Shown: positions 46,126-56,771, numbered from the stretch's first letter. The stretch: 64,000 nucleotides of DNA from Odontomyia ornata (GCA_963969285.1 OZ017739.1:260279084-260343083), one strand, 5' to 3'. The notes: a model not told the origin generated them from the letters alone. Numbers and translations: made by a program.

Positions 46126-47020
46126 AGTCTTAACACTGGTGTAACTACCTTCGTGCTATATCGCGGTGTTTTAGAACATCGAATATAACTTCCGATGCAT
46201 CCTGGTTATCACTGTTATGCGAAGCTTCTGAATCGGAGTTATTTAAGTCATTTGAATCCACAAGTGGAATACTTGGAGCAGTATTGTTGCGAAATTGTAC
46301 ACTTGTTGATACACTGTTCGAAGCTGATTCGTTGTTTATGGTAAATACTTCTTCATTCTTCAATCGTGAATAAACTGCATATTTATGAGCAATATGGCAG
46401 CAAATACCGCCTAGGCAAAGTGTTAAGCCTAAAATATTGACTGTGCTTAACTGATCACCAACTACTTCTACGGCAAGTATTCCACTTATCGAAAGTGTTA
46501 AACTTGATGTGTGCGACAGAACCATGAATTCGCTTATTTCCATAAGAAATGCTATTATTGCTCCGACCGTTATTTTCATGAATATTAGGGAGAAGTCTTT
46601 AAATGGTACTGCATTTAAATTTTCGTACGAAATTACTCGCGAGATTGTATGCAAACCATATCTCGCTCCAGGACTTATTCCGTTACCTCAATGATGTGGG
46701 CACTGTCGATATTTCCTCATAACACTAACTTGGTACCTTCCAACAGTTGTCGCTGCCTTTGGGGGCTCAACCGGGATATCCTCCTGAGTGGCGGCCACTA
46801 CTTCCCATCCATGCAGCTTGCGACGATGGCGACTGTGGTGGATGCATTTGTTTAGATTATATAGTTGAATCGAACTGAACATCATACCTTTGTGTTTCAG
46901 TTGGGAAGCGAAGAATTTAACATTTTGCAAATTCGTGAACTTCGTTCCTTGCGTAAATGAATGCGCAATGAAATATTTTGAAAAAGAAAGATTTATCAAT
47001 CCGCTCTAACACAACACGAG
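46126..47020 (-). pseudogene. SLC35C2: SLC35C2 terminal exon fragment, copy 5
   Basis: Encodes the same 169-residue open frame as copy 4, including the 24-bp deletion. It is followed by the LTR and then by BEL/Pao rather than G, so this may be the arrangement that existed before the G module arrived (inference). Confidence 0.8.
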
Positions 47021-47332
47021 TGGACTATATTCAACTTGTCGGAAACACGACCACGTTAGTCAAGAGAAATGATAAGGGTGGCTTATAAGTAAAACAATTT
47101 ATTTTAAATAAAAGCGACTGTTACAGAGATGCGGTACAATACAATGCACGAACGCTTAGGTAGAACTCACTGACAACCACACTCTGCCGCCATGTGGCTG
47201 TCAATTCCCTTTTGACATCCCACGACAAAATTGGCATGGGATGTGCAACTGTCACAACCGACATGAGATGCCAAGCCACTCGGTGGCAAGGTGTGTTAGT
47301 GAGTCGCCAGTGGCATCACAAGATTCATTACA
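47021..47332 (-). mobile_element. 312-bp BEL-type LTR, copy 5 (3' LTR of the BEL element)
   Basis: Same block as beside the other S copies, here preceded on the minus strand by BEL/Pao pol, as expected for a 3' LTR. It has diverged a little more from the others. No polypurine tract is visible at the junction, so sequence next to the LTR has been lost. Confidence 0.7.
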
Positions 47333-48245
47333 GCCTTAGTCAGTAATTTCGAAGATCTTTTGCTCAACCATATCTCTAGGCACGTTCTTGAGAAGATCCT
47401 CACTATTGGAAGTCCACTTTCAAAGGTTGAACTTTCCTTTTTGAAGTAGCTGGATCATCTGGGGCTGTAGTTCCGTTGCTTCTTCCTTTGTGTCAGCTCC
47501 GGTCAACATATCGTCCATATAAAAGTCCGACGTGAGAACTCTCTTGGCAATCGGGTATTGATCACCTTCGTCTTCTGCTAGCTGCATTAGAACCTTTACT
47601 GCCAGATACGAAGCGGGCCCAGTACCATATGTAATCGTGTTCAGAACATATTCTTGGATAGGGTCATGAGGATGTTGGCGCCAAAGAATTCTTTGAAATT
47701 CCCTGTTTGGTTCAGCTATGTTGACTTGTCTAAACATCTTTTCGATATCGGCAGTAAATACGTAGCGATGCTTCCTCCATCTTAGCAGTATCTGGATGAG
47801 ATCCTGCTGTAACTTTGGTCCAGTATGCAGAACGTCGTTAAGACTCAGGCCCGAGGTTGTTTTACAAGAAGCATCGAAGACAACACGAAGTTTCGTAGTA
47901 GTGCTATCCTGCTTGTAGACTGCATGATGTGGTAAATAAAAGACTTTACAGTCATATCCCTTGAGTGACTTCACGGGGCTCATGTGTCCTAAGGCCAAAT
48001 ACTCAGAAAGAAACTTGTTGTACTCCTGTTGGTCCGATGGATTTTTCTGTAACCTCGTCTCCATTTGTAACAATCGCGCAACAGCAGTCTTTCTGGATTC
48101 ACCAAGCTGCTCTTTGTTGTCCTTAAAAGGTAAGCTGACGATGTATCTTCCTTCCTTGTCCCTTCTTTGTGTGGACCGGAAGAAATTATCACAACACCCA
48201 AGCTCTTCGTGTGGATTCAACCGATCGTCTGGTTCCCAAAAGCTT
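47333..48245 (-). pseudogene. pol: BEL/Pao reverse transcriptase, truncated
   Basis: Encodes the BEL/Pao RT: YDCKVFYLPHHAVYK, LRVVFDASCKT, the palm motif FTADIEKMFRQV and the YMDD box in FYMDDMLTGAD. A TGA interrupts it just after KGKFNL near 47416, and a further 26 or so codons in the same frame end at GACTAA next to the LTR. RNase H and integrase are absent. The element could not complete a cycle on its own. Confidence 0.85.
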
Positions 48246-48246
48246 T

Positions 48247-49480
48247 CTAGGCTTTGCTGAATTTCCGCGAGTGATACATAACTCGATAGTCTGATTGGGA
48301 GCCTTTTGGGACACTACCAAAAAGAATCCACCCTAGCTTAGTTTTTTGCGCCGCTGGCTGCTCCTTAATCACTCCATCCATTACTATCTGGGCATAGACA
48401 TCTGCCCCCAGGAGAAGGTCAATAGCACCTAGTTTGTCAAAATCTAGGTCCGCTAAGGCAAGGCCATCATATTTACTCCGGTCCATATTTTTAATGCGGC
48501 TTTCAGGCAGGCAAGAATTCAATTTTTAGAGGACAAGAGCATCCACAAAGAGCTGAGATGATGCTGAGTCCCGAAGCTGGATTTTAATAGTTACTTGATA
48601 TGATGCTTTCGCGGATTCCGTTTCGCCTACTCCTGTGACTATTGCCTGGATTCTTCGTTTTGGCAGTTTCAAAATCTGCACTGCTTCTTCGGTGATGAGC
48701 GAAACCTGTGAACAGGGGTCGATTAAGGCCCTCATTGATTCAAGATGCCCATGCGTGCTTCTTATCCTGACCATCGCGGTTGGGAGCAACACCTGTGGTA
48801 AGTTAGGACTACCCATTTGCAGTGTGACGGCGTCGGCTTTTGTGGAGGCAGTATTGGTGGTGAGATGGGTCGAAACGCCTTTGGCGTCAGGTTCCGATGG
48901 AAATTTGCTATTTTCGTAGCTTCGGTGAAGCAAACTGTGGTGTTTTTTGCCGCAAACAGCGCACAATTTTGTAGGTCTACATTTTTCTGTCTTGCTGTGC
49001 ATAAGGCGATTGGGGCATAACTTCTTTTGCCTAATAAAAACATTCCTGTCTTCTATGCTCATTTTTTTGAAATCGTCACATTGATATATTTTGAGAGACT
49101 TGGAGCAAATGCTGCAGCCGTTCTTTATCTGGGTGCTAAAGCTTTTCTTCTGCCCTTTGGTGTGGATATCTTGCTTTTGATGTTTTGTAGTCTTGAGGCA
49201 ATCGAGGACTTGGTATCTTTTTTCTAAGAAGTTCAAGAATTCGCCAATGGAAGGCATTTCTCGAGGATTGGATAGGCTTTCTTCAAATAGCCGCAGGCTT
49301 TCAGCATCTAGCTTCCGCATTGTAATGCATACGATTATTGGTCCCCACTCATCGGTATTGCATTTTAAAGTTTTAAGTGCGTCCATGCATTCTCTTATAA
49401 GGTCGTATAACATTATTACGTCTTGCTGCGACCTATGTTCTGACCTTTTTGCATCAATAATTGCGTCGATATAGGTAGTT
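48247..49480 (-). pseudogene. BEL/Pao gag C-terminus, zinc knuckles and aspartic protease
   Basis: The frame to 48526 carries a Cys/His-rich region (CSICSKSLKIYQCDDF and CAVCGKKHHSLLH, knuckle-like) and a retropepsin active-site region ALIDPCSQVSLITEE, where the usual DPGS or DSGS reads DPCS. After a frame break near 48524 the DUF1758-like segment follows with IDLLLGADVYAQIV and TKLGWILFGSV, a strong BEL/Pao hallmark. A further break leads into RT. Confidence 0.85.
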
Positions 49481-50313
49481 ATTATTTTACGGTTATTGTT
49501 GAACCTGGCGCGGAGAAGGCTTAGTGCAGTTTCATAATTGCAGCTGGCAAGTTGTAGATGGTTACCAGTCGTCTCGCATCTCCTTCTAGTGCATTCAGTA
49601 GATACTGCATTTTCTCGACGTTACTCAAATGGTAGTTATTGTCGATGACATTTAAGAAGATATCGATGAAGGGCTTCCATTTCTTATAGTCACCATCGAA
49701 TGCTGGAATCTTGATGGGTGGTAATTTAGGAAAGTTACCGGGCCTGTTAAATTCCTGATATGGATGGTTGGCAATAGACTGAGTCTTTATCGGCCAATTT
49801 ACTGAGTGATTGATGTAGCCAGGATTTGCATTGGAACTCGAGTAGCTTAAGGTGCTAGTTGCTATCGGTAGGCCGGCTGGTGACGCAACTGTTATCGTAT
49901 TAGCACTGGTTGCTGCTGGGAAGCTTGTTGGAGCCGTTAATACGAGAGGATCTGTTGTGTTTGCTGCATTATCCTCTGTGGTGATTAATTTTGATGTGGC
50001 TCCTAATCCAACTTCATTTTTTCCAGGATAACGATGTTTTAAAATGCAGTCGCTGGCGTTTATGTAAATAGCATGAGTTTGCTCGTAAAGCTTTTCATGC
50101 GAGATAAGGATGTTCGGCTGGTATGAGCTGTAATAACTGCTTGTGCTTTTCTGAGAACTCCCTCCAATGGTTCTCCAGATCCTCTAGTCTTTTCTTCACA
50201 TACTCCTCCATTTTTCTATCAGCAGAATCTTTTTTAAAATTCCTTAAGATTCGTGAAATTTCGTCTGCAGAATTTTTCTGGCATCTGAGAAATTCTTCTG
50301 CCTGTGTAGCCAT
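49480..50313 (-). pseudogene. gag: BEL/Pao gag N-terminal part (DUF1759-like), frameshifted
   Basis: An ATG at 50313 starts MATQAEEFLRCQKN and a coiled-coil-prone charged segment. After a one-base shift near 50097 the frame continues through a Ser/Thr/Pro-rich linker to PPIKIPAFDGDYKKW and LLNALEGDARRLVT, the typical DUF1759 capsid-like block of BEL gag. Another shift near 49555 leads to the C-terminal portion. Several lesions, no intact product. Confidence 0.8.
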
Positions 50314-50459
50314 AATCAAGATTAATTATTCGAGATTAATCGAGTATGGTTCGGTGTAGTATTGATGTACCAACAGCGTATCGTCTTGGAACCGATAAAT
50401 CGCTCTAGTTTAGCTGGCGTGTGTTGAATCTGGTTAATTCTGTAGACTGGGCTGAGCCA

Positions 50460-51230
50460 AAATTCAACAGCGTGTTGAGTTTGACCCTTGATGTTGGCGT
50501 TTGTGTTCAGCTCTTGAAATCAGGATAGAACAGTGTGTTGGTTCCTGTTTCGGATGAAATGTTGTTTTTCGTTGAATGGGTTGAACGTTAATTCAACAGT
50601 GTGTTGAATTTAGCTTTGAATCTTGACCTGGAAACGGCTTGATAACAGGACCCAACTATGCGGCAACTACCCAACTATGCGGCAAGTCCAGTGTGGTACC
50701 ACTGGTGGCTGAATCGGCTGTTAATTCAACAGTATGTTGAATTTAGCTCCTGATTGACTCCTTACCATGAGCGATGGATAACGGCTTTCGTTTTTTTTTT
50801 TTTTTTTTTAGCAGGATATTCAACAGTGTGTTGAATATGAGGCTCGATACAACAGTGTGTTGTATCCTGGTTAAACCTTATTGGAGGTCCTTAAAACGGC
50901 AACAGGATATCGATATTCAACAGTGTGTTGAATATGAGATTGATACAACAGTGGGTTGTATCCTGGTTAAACCTTATTGGAGGTCCTTAAAACGGCAACA
51001 GGATATCGATATTCAACAGTGTGTTGAATATGAGATTGATACAACAGTGTGTTGTATCCTGGCTCGAACTAATTGGAAGTCCTTGGAATGGCAACTGGAT
51101 GTTGATATTCAACAGTGTGTCGAATATGAGATTCGATACAACAGTGTGTTGTATCCTGGTTCGAACTAATTGGAAGTTCCTAAATCCGGCTCGACGGACC
51201 ATGTACAAAATTCAACGTTGTGTTAAATTA
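50460..51230. repeat. Tandem array of 19-bp palindromes
   Basis: Perfect or near-perfect copies of ATTCAACAGTGTGTTGAAT (8-bp arms, 3-base centre) occur at 50462, 50591, 50723, 50818, 50915, 51011 and 51107. A sister form, ATACAACAGTGTGTTGTAT, occurs at 50847, 50943, 51039 and 51136, so each 96-97-bp unit from 50818 on carries one of each about 10 bp apart. The array lies directly upstream of the BEL gag start on the minus strand and could be its leader, or a separate minisatellite. Confidence 0.85.
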
Positions 51231-51439
51231 TGTATAAAAATGAAATTAAACACCTCTCTAACTATCGGAATTCAATCTCATTTATAGATACAATTCACAC
51301 CTAATTTATAACAAAATTAAGCTGACATGATACAATTTCATTAACCAATGTTCAATAAAAAACTACAAATAAAAATGCTGATCTTAAAATGCCAATGTAC
51401 GCTATGAACAAAATTGCTGATGTACATTATGAATAATTA

Positions 51440-51570
51440 AAGGTAAAAAGTGCTGATTGGAAATGCTAATGCACTTTATGGTATGAATAATTAAAGGTAA
51501 AAAAGTGCTGATTGGAAATGCTAATGTACTTTATGGTATGAATAAAAAAAGTGCTGATTGGAAACTTGCG
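51440..51570 (+). repeat. Short tandem repeat of about 58-60 bp
   Basis: AAAGTGCTGATTGGAAATGC and the following TAATG(C/T)ACTTTATGGTATGAATAA are repeated two and a half times. The surrounding 51240-51440 holds no recognisable feature. Confidence 0.7.
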
Positions 51571-51739
51571 GGAAAGAATGGGTGAATGTACTGTGTGATC
51601 ATTATTAATTTGTTCCGGCTGGAACAGCTACCATATGGCTTCCTATCTAACGTCAGTTTTGGCTAAGCTCATAAAATGCATGAGCGAGCATGCGACCGGT
51701 TTCTGCTCTCTTCCAAACGATCTGTCTGTCATTTCCTCC

Positions 51740-52320
51740 CCGCCTGCCTCTTGCTGGTCACTTTCTTGTTCCAGAAGCTGACTAGATGGGCTCTGTCTGT
51801 CAAATTGACCGATGCAAATTGGACGCCAAATTGGCCAATTTGCAAGTTTCGTCGCGAATTTTAACCAATATTAAAATTGTGGAAAGTGTTCGCGATCTAA
51901 ATTCGTTCCAAGTGTTTAAACATTCGATTGCGGTTTGTGATTCAAGTAACTTTAACGTGTGACATTGTAAAATTAATTTAGAATTTTAAAATGAAATGTG
52001 TAGTGCCTTCGTGTTAAAATCATAGTGGAAAAGGATCTGTAGGTGTTTTCTTTCACAAGTGTGTAGTTAATATGTTAATCTTTTGCATGTTTTTCATACA
52101 TGCTGAAGGTTCTTCAAATAGAAAGCAAATTTTTGGTATTGTATGAAAATTTGTGTACATTGAGCAGCAGCCATGTTTGCTTGTGCAATTTGGCTCTCTC
52201 TAAGGTTGTAAACAAGAGCGTAGCAGTAGGAAAAGTGGTCGCAGGGGTTGTTGCGACCATATTGTCACGTGGTTGTCCACTCCAATATTATTTATGCAAT
52301 ATTCGTGTCTTTGAGGAACG
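51740..52320 (+). mobile_element. THAP/P-element-like transposon end, left arm
   Basis: One arm of a large inverted repeat. An ATG at 51991 begins MKCVVPSC, then a TAA, then NHSGKGSVGVFFHK: the start of a THAP zinc-binding domain as in P-element transposases and THAP proteins, with a stop replacing a Lys codon. It ends with GTCGCAGGGGTTGTTGCGAC and GTCCACTCC motifs near 52235-52285. Confidence 0.6.
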
Positions 52321-52638
52321 GAACAAATTAAGAGGCTATGCTAATATAAACTCTAGAGGAAATGATATGATAACGTTCTGAGCCTGGTTGCCATTTCATT
52401 TCCAATTTCTCCTCTCGGGAGTCCGATTGTCTATTCGACGACTAAACATGGACGCGAAATTTACCTGGCGCGTGTGATACGATTCGGAATTTAGTCGTTT
52501 TTTCAGTTCGAGAACGTGTCCGAAAGTACATATTGACTGAAGTGAAAGTAATATTACACCTGGTTTAGGGATAAACACATTTTAAGGAATCGGGTTCATC
52601 TTTTTTGACATTTGCTTTATGTCTGCTCCATTGAGTAA
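52321..52638 (+). mobile_element. P/THAP-like non-autonomous repeat fragment
   Basis: From CTTTGAGGAACGG (about 52311) to TTTTAAGGA it matches the left half of the 651-bp element at 44491-45141, including its terminal sequence. It separates the two inverted THAP arms. Confidence 0.7.
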
Positions 52639-53170
52639 TTAAAAATACTGGAGTGGACAACCACGTGACAATATGGTCGCAACAACCCCTGCGACCACTT
52701 TTCCTACTGCTACGCTCTTGTTTAGAACGTTAGAGAGAGCCAAACTGTACAAGCAAACATGGCTGCTGCCTAATGTACACAAATTTTCATACAATACCAA
52801 AAATTTGCTTTCTATTTGAAAAACCTTCAGCATTGTATGAAAAACATGCAAAACATTAACATATTAACTACTCACTTGTGAAAGGAAACACATAAAGATC
52901 CTATTCCACTATAATTTTTACACAAAGGCACTACACATTTCATTTTAAAATTCTAAATTAATTTCACAATGTCACACGTTAAAGTTGCTTGAATCACAAA
53001 CCGCAATCGAATGTTTAAACACTTGGAAAGAATTTATCGGATATATATCGGATAAAATTCGTGACGAAACTTGCAGATTGGCAATTTTGCGTACAATTCG
53101 CATCGGTCAACATGACAGACAGTTTCCATCTAGTCAGCTTCTGCAACGCCATCTTAATATAATGGCCGGA
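52639..53170 (-). mobile_element. THAP/P-element-like transposon end, right (inverted) arm
   Basis: Inverted counterpart of the left arm. On the minus strand an ATG at 52943 starts MKCVVPLCKNYSGIGSLCVSFHK, an undamaged first exon of a THAP domain (Cys pair C-X4-C), ending at a GTGAGT donor at about 52875. The following exons are not recognisable, so only the first part of a transposase gene is left. THAP domains bind DNA; in P elements they lead the transposase. Confidence 0.65.
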
Positions 53171-53848
53171 TTCGTGAAATCGATGACGTATTTCATAAGG
53201 GTTAAGATGGCGGCGGTACATCAGCTGTGCAGTTTTGTCAGTGAAGTGACATTTCTTCGCATCTCGAACGCATAAAATCGACAATTGGTGTTAAAAATAA
53301 ATTTGTAAGGCAAACCCGTGCGATTTGAACGGCCAAATTTCGGTGCGCGTAGCTCGAATAACTGCTCCAATGAAAGCAATAGTTTGCACTTCCGTAAATT
53401 GCTTAAAATATGAGAAATTACGTGATAAAGTTGGTGCCGTAAGTTCAAAAGTTTTCAAGTGAAGTGTCGCAGTCTCACGAAAAGTGAATTATTAATATTG
53501 TTTAAGTGAAAATTGGTGGCGGATATTTTAATGAGACTCGCTCAACAATCATGTAAATCGGATGCGTAAAGTTATATTTTACTTGGTTTGTTTTACTGGC
53601 CCAGAGTGAGTGTTTGATATATGTAAGCAAACTTAGTGCGGATGTCATTTTAGTTTATCTTTTCAATTAGTTATCGTTGATGTAAGAAATAAAGATGCTC
53701 TCAGCATACATAGCTAAATTACTGCTGTGCGTCAGGTTCTGTCGAAATTTTCTAAGTGCGTATAGTATAACTTTCACCGTAGGAGCTTTCATAGCTTTCT
53801 TTTTTTTAAGGTTTAGTATATTTCTGCGAAGACTTCAGTAACTGTAAA
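53171..53848. other. Spacer
   Basis: No gene or RNA recognised; only short spurious frames. Confidence 0.4.
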
Positions 53849-54640
53849 ATCTAATAAACCCTTCTCAGGGCTGCATAATTCCTTTGTTTGTTTTAGTTGT
53901 TTCAGGTCCCATCTCCTCCAGCTGGAAAAACGCCGGACCGGTTTTATGCGATGGAATTCGACTCAACAGGTGGACTCCCGACACGAACTCTATATTTGTA
54001 TGGCTGCATATCCGGGATGGCGAACAATAAATGGCCCTTTTCAGGGCCTTAAAAAAATGAACGAAGAGTAAAAGCGACTATCAAGTCCAAAAGCCCTTCT
54101 CAGGGCTAAAAAATATCTTGCTTTCTTTTAAATCGTTTCAGGTCCCACCGCCTCCAGCTGGATAGACTCCGGACCTGCTTAGATTCGTGGAACGGATTCG
54201 ATTCAATAGTGTGACCCGAGAGACGTTAAATCTATGTCACTGCATACACGGGATGGCGAACAATAAATGGCCCTTTTCAGGGCCCTAAAAAATTAAACAA
54301 AGAGTAAAAAGCGACTATCAAGTCCAAAAGCCCTTCTCAGGGCTAAAAAATATCTTGCTTTCTTTTTAATCGTTTCAGATCCCATCGCCTCTAGCTGAAT
54401 AGACTCCGGACCTGCTTAGAATCGTGGAACGGATTCAATTCGATAGTGTGACCCGAGGGACTTTAAATCTATGTCGCTGCATACCCGGGATAGCGAACAA
54501 TAAATGGCCCTTTTCAGGGCCTTAAAAAAAATTAAACAAAGAGTAAAAAGCGACTATCAAGTCCAAAAGCCCTTCTCAGGGCTAAAAAATATCTTGCTTT
54601 CTTTTTAATCGTTTCAGATCAAATAATTCAATTGCATATA
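53849..54640 (+). repeat. 237-bp tandem repeat with histone-type stem-loops
   Basis: About 3.3 units with period 236-237 bp. Each has GGCCCTTTTCAGGGCC (54033-54048, 54269-54284, 54506-54521), the 6-bp stem and UUUC loop of metazoan histone mRNA 3' ends, immediately after an AATAAA hexamer. Each also has a second hairpin AGCCCTTCTCAGGGCT (first complete at 54082-54097). A TCGTTTCAG tract resembling a splice acceptor precedes GGTCCCA in each unit. No histone gene is adjacent. Function unknown. Confidence 0.8.
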
Positions 54641-54958
54641 AAGCCTCACTTTATAAACTATTGTGTTTATTATTATTAATTGAAAATAGAAGTGTGATAA
54701 TTTTTTTTTGGAAGTGGATTGAAAGAAAGCTGTAAATACAATCTTTTTCATTTGATCGATTAAAAGTTGTCATACAAATGTATTTTTATTGCAGTCTTCA
54801 ATACAAGTGAAAACAAGATAAATATAAAGCAAAAACAAGATCCCTGGCTGTTGTCAGGGTTAAATATTAGCAGTTAAAAGTAACGAAGGAAATGTTTACA
54901 TATTATGTATTTGGATGAGACATAGAATTAGATGCTTAACATATGAAAAAGCCTAAAT
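54641..54958. other. Spacer and possible 3' UTR of the CCT2 copy
   Basis: AT-rich, no gene recognised; would be the 3' flank of the CCT2 pseudogene on the minus strand. Confidence 0.4.
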
Positions 54959-56293
54959 CTAACAGTAGCCACGATCTTGAACACGTTTCCGTGGTGCAGC
55001 CTTGATAATATTATCAACACGCAAAATCATTTCGGCTGCCTCAGAAGCCGATAACAAAACTTGTCGTTTCACAGCAAACGATTCAGTGATGCCTAGTTCC
55101 TTCATGCACGCAACTTTACCATTGTCCATATCCAAGCCTTGGGAATGTTTACCCTGTGAATGTGCAGCGCGTAGTTCGGAGACAAGTTGTGCTGAATCAT
55201 ATCCAGCGTTATCTGCAATTGCTATTGGGAGTTGGAGAAGAGCACCTGTGAAATGAATTGTAATTTATAAATTTCGTTCGTCTTGCTCAAATTAAATTAT
55301 ATTTACGAGCAAAGGCCTCCATAGCAATCGCTTCCTTTCCAGAAGTTTCTGCAGCCTTCTTGAAGATGGCGCAGGCCATCAAAGCTTCACTGCAGCCACC
55401 TCCATACAAAACTCGTGATTCCTTAACAGTAGCAGCCAAAACACAAAGCGCGTCATGGAGTGATCATTCTGCTTCATCGACGATTTGCTGAGTAGCTCCG
55501 CGGATCACAATTGTGCAAGCTTCACCCAAGGCAACGCCGCTGAAGCGCATGAGTGTATCTTCACCAATCATTACCTATAAAATAATTTCAGAATTTAGAC
55601 ACTTGGACGTACATTTCCAATTCATTCTACAAACCTGCTCGATGAGCTGGCACTGACCCAGCTTGACCATCGACGGGTTGTCGAAGGTGGATGTTTTTTC
55701 TCCTCCAGTCACCAAGGCAAGACGCTGAATACCATCGAAATCTGTATGTTCAATGGCCATAACGCCAGCATCAGCGAACAATTGTTCTGGGTAGTTATAG
55801 ATCAACTGCCGATTGATGAAAACATTGCAATTGTGAGCCAGAATCTTGTTAACCTTGTCCCTCATCTTCTCCTTCTCAGCCAGTTCCAAATCTGCTATTT
55901 TCGCCATTGAATCAACTTTCACTTGACTGCCGAACACCTTGCTCTTGTCTGTGTCCATAGGCGTGTTCGCGATTAGGATCTTTGCATTCTCAACACGCTT
56001 CGGCTGAGGCATGCCTGGTTTCTTGTCCAGCAAGAAGCCTTCATCCAAGAAGGAATCTTCCAAAGTTCCGCCAGTTGTCTTGATAATTTGAATGGCATCT
56101 AGTTCGCCGGAACCTTTCAGCCTCAAGATAGCATCAACTGCTAACTTTGTAAAGAGCTCCTTGTGCTGGTACAAGATCTTTGAGCTCAATGTCGTCCGTG
56201 CGATGTTCATCAAATCCTCTTTGAACTTCTCGTTATCTGCAGAATTGTCGCACGGTGTTGGTTAGAGCATCACGTGCAATTTGTGTTGCCATT
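54959..56293 (-). pseudogene. CCT2: CCT2 (TCP-1 chaperonin beta) pseudogene with introns
   Basis: CCT2 is a subunit of the cytosolic TRiC/CCT chaperonin that folds actin and tubulin. Three exons are visible on the minus strand: 56293-55635 (MNIARTTLSSKILY through GSQVKVDS to GQCQLIEQ), 55574-55307 (VMIGEDTLMRFSGVALGEAC) and 55245-54959 (LLQLPIAIADNAGYDS to RKRVQDRGYC, TAG). The introns are 60 and 61 bp with GT..AG ends (55634-55575 and 55306-55246). The N-terminal third is missing; homology starts at ATQIARDAL. A one-base shift near 56250 and a CGA-to-TGA stop at 55466-55464 (in EAE*SLHDAL) disable it. Retained introns show a DNA-level duplication, not a retrocopy. Confidence 0.85.
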
Positions 56294-56662
56294 CTTTATT
56301 CTATATCAGCATTTGAACAGGATTAGAAGTTCACTTTTTAAAGTTGCACGAGTCGCCGGCACTTCGTTTACGTATTATGGCACGACATTATTTTGCATTT
56401 TTAGGGAAATGTACTACTGAGACACTTAGAGTTTGCTCCCCAACATTTTGGTTTATAAAACGCGCGAATTCCACAGCGAAATTACTTTAAATCGGCGAGA
56501 TTCAAATTACACATTTCGCGGTAGAATGAAATGTCACTGCACTCAGCTGATCATGAAAAGAAAAGCAAAAAATTGATGACGTCGTTATTATAGGTATCAG
56601 CTGAGATTTTTATCAGCTGTGAATACGGCCATTATGTTAAGATGGCGCTGGCTTCTGGAACA
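56294..56662. other. Spacer with THAP-element relic
   Basis: No gene. The end (about 56625-56662, GGCCATTATGTTAAGATGGCG and TCTGGAACAAG) matches sequence at the outer ends of the THAP-like arms near 51770 and 53150, so the satellite array appears to sit within or beside such an element. Confidence 0.5.
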
Positions 56663-56699
56663 AGAAAAATTAAAAATTAACTCCCTCACCTCTGAGCAT

Positions 56700-56771
56700 G
56701 GTGGTCGCCATCACCGGTGTGTATCTAAGTGTGATGGCCTGAGGAGAATTAGTGCACACGTCGAAACCACC
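56700..56771 (+). ncRNA. Type III hammerhead ribozyme motif, monomer 1
   Basis: Order as in the satellite tobacco ringspot virus hammerhead: stem III strand GGUGGU (56700-56705); cleavage nucleotide C56706 in a GUC triplet; closed stem I GCCAUCAC (56707-56714) pairing perfectly with GUGAUGGC (56731-56738) across a 16-base loop; core CUGAGGA (56739-56745, consensus CUGANGA); stem II region 56746-56762; GAA (56763-56765); and stem III partner ACCACC (56766-56771), six perfect pairs. The weak point is stem II: only G-C and A-U close it clearly, with a self-complementary GUGCAC in its loop. Predicted cleavage after 56706. Motif seen directly; activity inferred. Confidence 0.85.

Larger units (their letters stand above)
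34549..47332. repeat. Segmental duplication unit 3 (X-S-G-Y'-S, truncated)
   Basis: Third unit: X 34549-37020, S 37021-38227, G copy 4 38228-43552, env remnant to 43783, Y' 43784-46125 with a 651-bp transposon insertion plus its 8-bp target duplication, and S 46126-47332. The second S does not continue into G but into a BEL/Pao element, which ends the array. Confidence 0.9.

Noticed and set aside
50460..51230. CRISPR-like array (regular palindromic repeats with spacers)
   Set aside because: The context is animal DNA, the spacers are themselves repeated, and no associated genes exist.
53849..54640. Histone gene cluster
   Set aside because: Only the 3' stem-loop shape is present; none of the histone proteins is encoded nearby.
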